From an uncultured Succinivibrionaceae bacterium (GTDB taxonomy: Bacteria; Pseudomonadota; Gammaproteobacteria; Enterobacterales; Succinivibrionaceae), in the NCBI GenBank assembly GCA_944390085.1, contig CALXOT010000070.1, positions 1-45,077 of the forward strand: a DNA stretch of 45,077 nucleotides, in the 5' to 3' direction. The notes beneath the pieces are model-generated. The model saw only the letters and a list, made by a program, of their open reading frames with translations. It was not told where the DNA came from and did not search any database. Both the position numbers and the translations under genes were made by a program. This document shows, piece by piece, positions 24,086 to 31,271 of this stretch (position 1 is its first letter; each line of letters opens with the position of its first letter).

Positions 24086-25075
24086 ATGCAGTTTTTTTCA
24101 AAATCCGATATTTTTTCAGTTGCCCCGATGGTGGATGTCACCACTAATTTGTTCCGCCTGATGGCCCGCCGCCTAACCCGTCATGCCATGCTTTATACCG
24201 AGATGATAGCAGCTGACGCTATCGTGCACGGCAAGCTTAATTTAATTGAGTTTGAGCCGCAGCAGTTACCCCTGACACTGCAACTTGGGGGCAATGATCC
24301 GCAAAAGATGGCACAGGCTGCGCGGGAAGGAGAACGTCTTGGCTACAGTGCCATCAACATCAATGCCGGTTGTCCTTCTGATAAAGTACAGCAGGGAGCT
24401 TTCGGTGCGGTACTGATGAAGGATCTGCCCTTGTTGTGCTCTATTGTCAGTAAAATGCAGGATGCAGTGTCCATCCCGGTTACAGTGAAGACCCGCATAG
24501 GGGTCGATGAACTTGATGATTTTGAATTTACCTTACACCTGGTGCAAAGTTTGTATCAGGCCGGAGTGCGGCATCTGATCCTGCATGCCAGAAAGGCCTG
24601 GCTTACCGGATTGTCACCCAAGGAAAACCGTACGGTGCCGCCGCTTGATTATGAACGTGTCTATTGCATCAAGCAGATGTTTCCTGATCTGTATCTTACT
24701 ATCAATGGCGGTATTGTCACCATGGAGCAATGTAAGGAACAGCTTTCACATGTAGATGGGGTGATGCTTGGCCGGGCGGTGATAGACAATCCTTATCTGC
24801 TCTGTATGGTCGATCATGAGATTTTTGGGGATAAGGCACAGCCGCTGTCCTGTGCTGCGGCCTTTTCTTCATTAATTGATCTTGCTGACAATTTATGCGG
24901 GCAGGGGGTGGCGCTGCATCATTTTGCGCGTCATCTGCTGGGATTTTTTTCCGGGCAAAAAGGGGCACGGGCATACAGGCGCTATCTTTCTGATCATATG
25001 AATGATCTGGGGGCAGATGCTCGGGTTTTAGATGAAGCTTTCCGGTTGATAAAAGAGGCATGGACAACAGTATAA
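24086..25075 (+). CDS. dusA: tRNA-dihydrouridine synthase A
   Basis: 329 residues, TIM-barrel flavoprotein that reduces uridine to dihydrouridine at positions 20/20a in the tRNA D-loop. DusA-specific wording is present: VAPMVDVTTNLFR at the start, LQLGGNDPQKMA, the catalytic-cysteine motif ININAGCPSDKVQ, VTVKTRIGVD, the signature HARKAWLTGLSPKENR, and SINGG-like TINGGIVTMEQ. These separate it from DusB and DusC. Start ATG behind AGGA. It is followed after 76 bp by the aldo/keto reductase gene on the same strand. Confidence 0.95.
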   Translation: MQFFSKSDIFSVAPMVDVTTNLFRLMARRLTRHAMLYTEMIAADAIVHGKLNLIEFEPQQLPLTLQLGGNDPQKMAQAAREGERLGYSAININAGCPSDKVQQGAFGAVLMKDLPLLCSIVSKMQDAVSIPVTVKTRIGVDELDDFEFTLHLVQSLYQAGVRHLILHARKAWLTGLSPKENRTVPPLDYERVYCIKQMFPDLYLTINGGIVTMEQCKEQLSHVDGVMLGRAVIDNPYLLCMVDHEIFGDKAQPLSCAAAFSSLIDLADNLCGQGVALHHFARHLLGFFSGQKGARAYRRYLSDHMNDLGADARVLDEAFRLIKEAWTTV

Positions 25076-25151
25076 TAAGAACACACCCACACTTTATCAC
25101 TGAACAAACATTTTGGAAAACAAGCTATTAGCTTTAAGGACAGATACTGAT

Positions 25152-26018
25152 ATGCTTACCATCAATTCAGTTACAGAGCTTAATAATGGCGTGAAGATGC
25201 CGCTGCTGGGGCTGGGGGTATTCCGTGCACAGAGCGGGGAAGAGGCACGCAATGCCGTGCGTACCGCCATTGAGTACGGTTACCGCCACATTGACACAGC
25301 CCGCATATATTGCAACGAAAAGAGTGTGGGACGCGGGATCAGGGACAGTGGGGTGGATCGGAAAGATATTTTTGTCACCACTAAGCTCTGGCGTGATGAT
25401 TATGTAAATCCGCGCCGTGGCATTGAACAGTCACTGCAGCGCCTGGGGCTTGATTATATAGATCTTTATTTGTTGCACTGGCCGTTTAATGGTTTTGCTA
25501 AGGCATATCTGGAGCTTGAGAAACTCCAGCGCGAAGGATTGTGCCGTGCCATTGGTGTCTCTAATTTCAGAATACATCATTTCAAGGAACTGCAGGAGGC
25601 TGGAGCTAGTGTGGTACCGCAGGTAAACCAGACTGAATGTCATCCTGAAAATGCAGAAACTGAGCTTTTGGGCTGGTGCCGTGAACATAAGGTAGCCTTT
25701 GAGGCTTATTCGCCCTTAGGTGGGCAGGGACACCTGCTGATCCATGATCCCAGGGTGCTGGCGGTGGCCACCCACTGTAAGGCTACCCCGTCACAGGTAT
25801 TGCTGCGCTGGAATTTGCAGCGCGGGGTGATAGTGATCCCCAAGTCCGTGCATGCAGAGCGTATCCTGCAGAACTCGGCTCTTTATCACTTTGAGTTAAG
25901 CCCTGAGGACATGCAGACTCTTTCAGATCTGGACAAGGGGTTGCGTCGAGGCTGGGATCCTGATCGCATCGAGGAGCGTCCACCAGAGCTGTGGCCGGTG
26001 CCGGTGGAAGAGCAGTAG
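25152..26018 (+). CDS. Aldo/keto reductase (AKR5-like)
   Basis: 288 residues from ATG 25152. A TTG at 25113 lacks a ribosome-binding site, and the resulting extension has no family counterpart. It is an NADPH-dependent carbonyl reductase with the (beta/alpha)8 barrel of the AKR superfamily. The catalytic tetrad is visible: Asp in HIDTARIY, Tyr in ARIYCNE, Lys in VTTKLW and His in LLHWP. Cofactor-binding segments are PQVNQTECHP, EAYSPLGGQG and IPKSVHAERILQN. The overall pattern is that of the 2,5-diketogluconate reductase/YvgN group, which acts on methylglyoxal and other small aldehydes. The physiological substrate is not predictable. The C-terminal WPVPVEEQ tail is short. Confidence 0.9.
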   Translation: MLTINSVTELNNGVKMPLLGLGVFRAQSGEEARNAVRTAIEYGYRHIDTARIYCNEKSVGRGIRDSGVDRKDIFVTTKLWRDDYVNPRRGIEQSLQRLGLDYIDLYLLHWPFNGFAKAYLELEKLQREGLCRAIGVSNFRIHHFKELQEAGASVVPQVNQTECHPENAETELLGWCREHKVAFEAYSPLGGQGHLLIHDPRVLAVATHCKATPSQVLLRWNLQRGVIVIPKSVHAERILQNSALYHFELSPEDMQTLSDLDKGLRRGWDPDRIEERPPELWPVPVEEQ

Positions 26019-26042
26019 GGGGCAGATAAGACAGACTAAGCT

Positions 26043-26087
26043 GGCGCAGGCGTTTTGGCTCTTTTCAGCCTTAATCTGCGCCGTTTT
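26043..26087. terminator. Branched terminator between convergent genes
   Basis: GGCGCAG (26043) pairs with CTGCGCC (26076), enclosing a smaller GGCT-CTTTTC-AGCC hairpin, and is followed by GTTTTGCTT. It lies between the aldo/keto reductase and the convergent deaminase gene. Confidence 0.6.
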
Positions 26088-26118
26088 GCTTCAGGTCTGC
26101 TTTGATACTGCTTTTCTT

Positions 26119-26658
26119 TTACTTGACAGGGCTGCCGTCAGTTGTGAGCTGCTCCCCTGCCAGGGTACGGATAGCCCGCTGCATGATGTCATCTTCCCAT
26201 TCCAGTGGGTTTACTGAAAATAACTGACCGTTTTCATCACGCAACACCACCCGCGCTATCTGGGCGTTTAAAATCATGCGCTCGCACATGGCGCAGGGCC
26301 GCATGCTGTGAGTAGGTTTGCCGGTCTTGACATCAGTTCCTGCCAGATACAAGGTGCCACCTGCTATATCGAGGGGATTTCCGTTGATGATGGCGTTTGC
26401 CTCAGCATGCACAGCGCGGCAGAGTTCGTAATGTGTCCCGGGCTTAATTTTAAGCTCCTCCCGCAGGCATGAACCTAAGTCTGAACAGTTGGCACGGTGG
26501 CGCGGTGCCCCATTATATCCGGTGGCAACAATGCGCCCGTCCTTTGACACGATTACAGCACCGTAATGTCTCCTGATGCAGGTGGAGCGCAGTGATACTG
26601 CCTGGGCTATTTCCATAAATGATTCGTCCTTGGTTGGACGGCTGAACTCGGCGCTCAT
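26119..26658 (-). CDS. dCMP deaminase family protein (ComEB type)
   Basis: 179 residues, a zinc-dependent deoxycytidylate deaminase that makes dUMP for thymidylate synthesis. Zinc-site motifs are RAVHAEANAII (His ligand and proton-shuttling Glu) and MRPCAMCERMIL (two Cys ligands). The N-terminal segment ALS-type motif reads VSLRSTCIRRHYGAVIV with GYNGAPRHRANC, typical of the ComEB/Dcd-like group. Enteric bacteria deaminate dCTP instead, so a dCMP enzyme is a lineage marker. ATG start behind GAGAG. It is divergent from rplY. Confidence 0.88.
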   Translation of the reverse strand: MSAEFSRPTKDESFMEIAQAVSLRSTCIRRHYGAVIVSKDGRIVATGYNGAPRHRANCSDLGSCLREELKIKPGTHYELCRAVHAEANAIINGNPLDIAGGTLYLAGTDVKTGKPTHSMRPCAMCERMILNAQIARVVLRDENGQLFSVNPLEWEDDIMQRAIRTLAGEQLTTDGSPVK

Positions 26659-26853
26659 GGGTTTCTCTCTTATTTATCCGGAGGCTGCCTTAAGGTAGGG
26701 CAGCTTTTGTAAGCGGCATCAAGATAGCACAGAAAAGACATCTTTTTGTAAAGTCGATGCCCTGACGCAAAAAATGCGCAACAAGCATTAAGCCTTGTGA
26801 GGGCAGCATGCTGCAAGCTGTCCTCATAGCACCAGAATTTTATCTGGCAAAAC

Positions 26854-26883
26854 TTGGACAAAAGCCAAGATTTTCTTTATAAT
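26854..26883 (+). promoter_or_regulatory. rplY promoter with GC-rich discriminator
   Basis: TTGGAC, 18-bp spacer, TATAAT, followed at once by AGCGCGCG. The perfect -10 and the GC-rich discriminator are typical of promoters for ribosomal components under stringent (ppGpp) control; that regulation is inferred from the family pattern. Confidence 0.75.
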
Positions 26884-26892
26884 AGCGCGCGT

Positions 26893-26916
26893 TTATATCC
26901 CGGTCGCAGGATATAA
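26893..26916 (+). promoter_or_regulatory. rplY leader hairpin, candidate L25 autoregulatory element
   Basis: TTATATCC, loop CGGTCGCA, GGATATAA is a perfect 8-bp stem at the very 5' end of the predicted transcript, 34 bp ahead of the rplY start. In E. coli and relatives the rplY leader is known to be bound by L25 for autogenous control. This hairpin is in the right place, but a 5S-like L25 site was not verified. Confidence 0.5.
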
Positions 26917-26950
26917 GCTTTGTTTTATATTTTTTAAAGGATTTATTATC

Positions 26951-27238
26951 ATGGCTATTACTTTAGATGCAGTAGTCCGCACAGACCTGGGGAGAGGTGC
27001 GAGCCGCCGCCTTCGTCGTGCAGGTCAGATCCCTGCCATTATCGTGAGCAAGGGTGCACAGACCGTTTCCATTACCTTAGATGAAAAGAAGCTGATTTTA
27101 GCTGCTTTAAAGGATGAGTTCTACAGTGAGCCTTCCGTTATCAATGTAAACGGCGAAGCCATTTCCGTGAAGCCTACTGACATGCAGCGTCACCCGGTGA
27201 CTTCCCGGATCATTCACGTGGATTTCACCCGCGTGTAA
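26951..27238 (+). CDS. rplY: Ribosomal protein bL25, short form
   Basis: 95 residues, the short enterobacterial-type L25 (94 in E. coli) without the C-terminal CTC domain. It binds 5S rRNA loop E in the large subunit. The conserved stretch GRGASRRLRRAGQIPAIIV and the end motif DMQRHPVTSRIIHVDFTRV are clear. AAAGGA lies nine bases before the ATG. The gene is monocistronic, between its own promoter and terminator. Confidence 0.97.
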   Translation: MAITLDAVVRTDLGRGASRRLRRAGQIPAIIVSKGAQTVSITLDEKKLILAALKDEFYSEPSVINVNGEAISVKPTDMQRHPVTSRIIHVDFTRV

Positions 27239-27275
27239 TAAATACTAACGCTTAATTAGCTTTTATTTGGAAAAG

Positions 27276-27306
27276 CGGTGCAGGCTCAGGCAGGCACCGT
27301 TTTTTT
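27276..27306 (+). terminator. Rho-independent terminator of rplY
   Basis: CGGTGC, 12-nt loop, GCACCG followed by seven T. It is 37 bp past the rplY stop. Confidence 0.85.
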
Positions 27307-27405
27307 ATGTCAGGGCTATGCTGGGGTTAGGCTCCTTGCATACAATGGGTATACGTTTATAGTTATAGCAAAGTTCCGGCTCTGAAGGCTGGTAAGAAGG
27401 TATTT

Positions 27406-28572
27406 ATGGCATCTATCCGTGCTTTAATTGCACTAGCCTTTGGCACCTTGGGCCTTGGAATCACTGAATATGTTGCCATGGGGCTGTTGCCTTACTGGTC
27501 CTCATCCCTTGAGGTCTCTATTCCGGCAGCCGGACACGCCATCTCAGCTTATGCCCTGGGGGTGGCAGTTGGCGCTTTCTCCTTATTGTTCATGCGCCGC
27601 CTGAAGCTGAAAACCATTTTATTGCTGCTGGTTATATTGCATATCCTTGGTAATTTGTTGACGGCACTGGCTCCAGGCTTTGATCTGTTATTGCCTGCAC
27701 GCTTTATCGCGGGCCTTCCGCATGGAAGTTATTTTGGGGTGGGCTCCATTATCGCGCAACGTATTGCCACACAGGGGCGCGGCACCTCAGCTGTAGCCAT
27801 CATGACCGCAGGCATGACTATTGCCAATGTGTTTGGCGTACCGCTGGGGACGGCACTGGCGCACTCCTTGAGCTGGAGGGTGATCTTTTATCTGGTTGTG
27901 ATCTGGGGAGTTTTAGTATTGCTGTCCTGCGCCCTGTGGGTAAAGGATGTGGGTCGCATTGAGGATACCGGTTTTAAAGGACAGTTTGCTTTTTTAAAGC
28001 ACCGGGCGCCGTGGCTGGTGCTAGCGGCAACCTTGCTGGGTAACTCCGGTATTTTCTGTCTGCAAAGTTATGTCAGCCCAATCCTTACCGGACTTGCCGG
28101 GATAGAATTGAAATACGTACCGGCAGTGCTGGTAGCCATGGGTGTGTGTATGGTCATATTCAACCTGATCTCAGGCAGGATCGCCGATGCCATCAGGCCA
28201 GGCCGCGCAGCATGTTGCTATCAGCTGTGTGCCGTGCTCCTGCTTGGAGCCATTTCCCTATTTGGATCTGATGCCTTTGTCTGTATAGCTCTTACCTGCC
28301 TTACTGCAGGCATGCTGTTTGCGCTGTCAGCTCCGGAACAGGTCTCTATTTTGCGCTGCTCGCCAGGCGGTTTGCTTTTGGGCGCTTCTTCGGTACAGGC
28401 AGCCTTCAATCTTGGCAATGCCCTGGGAGCCTATGCAGGTGGTCTGCCCCTTACCTTAGGTTGGTCTTTATCCTGGATCACGGCTATTGGGGCATTGCTG
28501 GCGCTGCTGGGCTTTGCCGCGCTCTTTATTTATGCGCATTATGATGAACCATCTTTGTCCGAGAAGGTTTGA
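27406..28572 (+). CDS. MFS transporter, DHA1 family (AraJ/YdhP-like)
   Basis: 388 residues with 12 predicted membrane helices. The opening LIALAFGTLGLGITEYVAMG and GLLPYW are characteristic of the AraJ/YdhP/CmlA branch of 12-TM drug:H+ or sugar efflux proteins. The motif-A-like loop between helices 2 and 3 reads FMRRLKLKTILL, which is poorer than the usual GxLaDrxGRR. Helix 4 carries ARFIAGLPHGSYFGVGS, a hallmark of the group. It probably exports small organic solutes across the inner membrane. AAGG precedes the ATG. No regulator is adjacent. Confidence 0.85.
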   Translation: MASIRALIALAFGTLGLGITEYVAMGLLPYWSSSLEVSIPAAGHAISAYALGVAVGAFSLLFMRRLKLKTILLLLVILHILGNLLTALAPGFDLLLPARFIAGLPHGSYFGVGSIIAQRIATQGRGTSAVAIMTAGMTIANVFGVPLGTALAHSLSWRVIFYLVVIWGVLVLLSCALWVKDVGRIEDTGFKGQFAFLKHRAPWLVLAATLLGNSGIFCLQSYVSPILTGLAGIELKYVPAVLVAMGVCMVIFNLISGRIADAIRPGRAACCYQLCAVLLLGAISLFGSDAFVCIALTCLTAGMLFALSAPEQVSILRCSPGGLLLGASSVQAAFNLGNALGAYAGGLPLTLGWSLSWITAIGALLALLGFAALFIYAHYDEPSLSEKV

Positions 28573-28858
28573 GTTTAGTCCTTACCGCAGCAGGCATTAC
28601 AAGCACATGTTTGCTGTCTTTTATTTATTGTTTATTGTGAAAGGATAAATAGTACCTTCCGGCTTACGGTACCGGTTTGTCCTGACTTTTCTTGTTAATT
28701 TTTGTGATAGCGCTGTCAGTAATTTTGCAGCAGGGTATTTAAAAAAGCTCAAAATTTAATTATTTTAAAAAAAGAGCGGGTCAGGGCTTTTGCATCAGAC
28801 TCGTTTTTACTAATTACGGCGTGAAGAAACGCCGGCGCTGACATGGTTTGAGCATTTA
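28573..28858. other. Intergenic region before the cvfB-like gene
   Basis: About 290 bp, mostly AT-rich with long A and T runs around 28738-28775 that would suit a promoter. A small hairpin GGCGT-GAAGAA-ACGCC lies at 28818-28833, just ahead of the next gene. No gene is seen. Confidence 0.3.
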
Positions 28859-28909
28859 ATGGAGGACGCGCTGCCACCCCGTAAGTCCGGAAGTGAGGCG
28901 CGCAAAGTA

Positions 28910-29782
28910 ATGATAAACGCAGATATTCAGCTGGGGCGGCGCACTGAGCTTACAGTGGCCGAGATTAAGGACGCAGGTGCCTATCTTGATGGCGGCCGCT
29001 ATGGCCTGCTTTTTGTTCCCCGCTCACAGTTGCCACGCGATCTTAAAGTGCAGGATAAGCTTACAGCTTTTCTGTATACAGATGGTGGCAGGGTTCTGGC
29101 TACAGCTAAAAGGCCTTATCTGGAACTCGGCATGGTGGGAGCTCTTAAGGTAAGCGCCATCGACTGCGGTACAGCCTATCTTGATCTGGGTATCCCCAAG
29201 GAGCTGGTGGTGCCAATTTCAGAGCAACGCGGTTATTTTGAGCCTGGCAGTTATGCCTTGATTTATGTGGCAATTGATGAGGAAGGGCGCTTGTTTGGCA
29301 CACAGCGCTTTAATCGTTATTTAAGCGATAAGGTGCCTGCAAATACTTATAAACATGGAGATGAGGTAATTGCTGTTCCGCTGGCTCGTACACCGCTTGG
29401 TTTGCGTGTGGCTGTGGACGATCTGTATTTTGGCCTGATTTATAAGAGTGAGATCATGGGTACCGTGCAGATTGGTAAAAGGCAGCGGGCATATGTGTTG
29501 CAGCAACGTGATGACGGCAAACTTGATCTGAGCCTGCAGGAGCCTGGCCGCAGCGGGGTAGAGCATGCGGCAGAACAGATTGTGGAATTATTGCACCGTT
29601 CCGGGGGTGAACTACCCTTTGGTGATAAGAGCGATCCTGCTGAGATAGAGGATTACCTGCACATGTCCAAGGGTAAATACAAAAAGGCTATTGGCGCTTT
29701 GTACAAACAGCGCCTGATAGAAATTTTTGATGACAGGATCCGTCTTGTAAGTCCAGACGGTGAGGACAGTCATGGTGGCTGA
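28910..29782 (+). CDS. CvfB/YitL-like S1 RNA-binding protein
   Basis: 290 residues from ATG 28910; an ATG at 28859 would add 17 residues and cannot be excluded, as neither has a strong ribosome-binding site. The layout is that of CvfB: three tandem S1-like OB domains and a C-terminal winged helix. Landmarks are AGAYLDGGRYGLLFVP, AYLDLGIPKELVVPISEQRG, LGLRVAVDDLYFGLIYKSEI with GKLDLSLQ, and the winged-helix end DYLHMSKGKYKKAIGALYKQRLIEI. CvfB of Staphylococcus binds RNA and affects virulence gene expression; the role in Gram-negative bacteria is unclear. sohB overlaps its 3' end by 11 bp. Confidence 0.85.
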   Translation: MINADIQLGRRTELTVAEIKDAGAYLDGGRYGLLFVPRSQLPRDLKVQDKLTAFLYTDGGRVLATAKRPYLELGMVGALKVSAIDCGTAYLDLGIPKELVVPISEQRGYFEPGSYALIYVAIDEEGRLFGTQRFNRYLSDKVPANTYKHGDEVIAVPLARTPLGLRVAVDDLYFGLIYKSEIMGTVQIGKRQRAYVLQQRDDGKLDLSLQEPGRSGVEHAAEQIVELLHRSGGELPFGDKSDPAEIEDYLHMSKGKYKKAIGALYKQRLIEIFDDRIRLVSPDGEDSHGG

Positions 29783-31205
29783 TTATCTGTTTGAGCTGGC
29801 GTTGTTTGCCTGCAAATGTATCCTGGTGCTGCTGGTTATTGCCTGTATTATTTCCCTTATTTTTTCCCAGGCACGGCGTGGACGTGGGCAGGCGGCAGGC
29901 AGGGAGGCACAGCCGCGTCTGGTGATAAAAAACTTAAGCCGCGAACTTAAAAAGCAAAGACGAGAAATGCGCAGGGCACTGGATAAAGCAGATCCGGATA
30001 AACAGCTGTGCAAGCAAGAACAGGACTTGCAGCGGCGTGGATTCTTTGCTTTTTTGCACCGCAAGAAGAAAAATAAAGCACGGATACAGGCACAAACTGT
30101 AAATCAGGCTGATGCCGGTGCTGTTGTAGTGCCAATGGACGAAGAACCGGTAAAGACAGAAACTGCAGGAGCTGGAAACAAGGAGGATCTTAATTCTGTT
30201 GCCAGTGCTGCAGCCCAGCCCGCAGAAAACAGTACCTCCCTGCGGGAGCTGCAGAAAGCAGATGCTGAAAAAGTACAGTCAGCGGTAACTGAGCCTGCCT
30301 GTAACAAGGACAGTAAGAATAAACAGAGCAAGGATCAGCGTCAGTTAAATAAGCGCAAGGAAAAAAGACAGCAGCAGCTTTTGCGTTTACATCAGTTGGA
30401 GCAGGAAGGGGTATTTTGTCCGCGCCACGTTTTTGTGCTTAACTTTAATGGTTCTCCGTCAGGAAATGAAGTGAAAAAACTGCGCCGTGAGATTGATGCC
30501 CTGTTGACGGTAGCCTGTGAGCGCGATGAAGTGGTGGTGAAGCTAACTTCTCCTGGCGGCATGGTCAATAGCTACGGCCTGTTATCCTCACAGTTATTAC
30601 GCATCCGTAAGCGCGGTATTTACCTTACCGCCTGCGTGGACAGTGTGGCAGCTTCAGGCGGTTATTTGATGGCCTGTGTGGCCAATAAGATTGTAGCAGC
30701 TCCGTTTGCCTATATAGGTTCCATCGGAGTAGTAGCGGAGTTTCCTAACTTCAACCGCCTGCTCAATTCCCATGAGGTTGATTACGAGCAGGTAACAGCA
30801 GGTAAGTACAAGCGTACTCTGACCATGCTTGGTCCTAATACTGATGAGGGCAGAGCCAAGTTTAAGCAAGAGCTGGAGGCCATTCACCAGCGCTTTAAGG
30901 AACAGGTGCTGACCTACAGGCCGCAACTTGATGCTGATAAAGTGGCGACAGGGGAACATTGGCTGGCTCTTGATGCTAAGGAGCTGGGCCTGGTTGATGA
31001 AATAGCCACCTCAGAGGAATACCTGGCCCAAAGGGCAGAACAGACCTATGGCAGTGTGTTGCAAATAAGTCTGGTAAGACCTAAAAAACGCGGCTTTAAG
31101 GCATTGCTAAACCGGATGTCGCTGCTAAAGCTGCTGGGTCTTGAGAAGTCACAGCTCCTCCAGCAGAAACTGGAACGTACTGATCCCTTGGATAGCATCC
31201 GTTAG
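29772..31205 (+). CDS. sohB: SohB-type S49 membrane serine protease with long linker
   Basis: 477 residues from ATG 29772, six bases after GAGGA. An N-terminal transmembrane segment (about residues 8-30, rich in Leu/Val/Ile) anchors it in the inner membrane. The protease domain begins near residue 220 (RHVFVLNFNG) and contains the Ser/Lys dyad: Ser295 in DSVAASGGYLM and Lys347 in AGKYKRTL, 52 residues apart as in SppA-type enzymes. Family members have ~350 residues. The excess is a ~180-residue charged, low-complexity linker (Lys/Gln/Glu/Ala-rich, e.g. KDSKNKQSKDQRQLNKRKEK) between membrane anchor and protease. It overlaps the cvfB-like gene and is 66 bp before topA. Confidence 0.88.
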   Translation: MVADYLFELALFACKCILVLLVIACIISLIFSQARRGRGQAAGREAQPRLVIKNLSRELKKQRREMRRALDKADPDKQLCKQEQDLQRRGFFAFLHRKKKNKARIQAQTVNQADAGAVVVPMDEEPVKTETAGAGNKEDLNSVASAAAQPAENSTSLRELQKADAEKVQSAVTEPACNKDSKNKQSKDQRQLNKRKEKRQQQLLRLHQLEQEGVFCPRHVFVLNFNGSPSGNEVKKLRREIDALLTVACERDEVVVKLTSPGGMVNSYGLLSSQLLRIRKRGIYLTACVDSVAASGGYLMACVANKIVAAPFAYIGSIGVVAEFPNFNRLLNSHEVDYEQVTAGKYKRTLTMLGPNTDEGRAKFKQELEAIHQRFKEQVLTYRPQLDADKVATGEHWLALDAKELGLVDEIATSEEYLAQRAEQTYGSVLQISLVRPKKRGFKALLNRMSLLKLLGLEKSQLLQQKLERTDPLDSIR

Positions 31206-31271
31206 AAACATCCATGGGCACGCAAATGCAAAAAACTCTGTTACAGAATAAGAACAAATGAGGACATGCAG

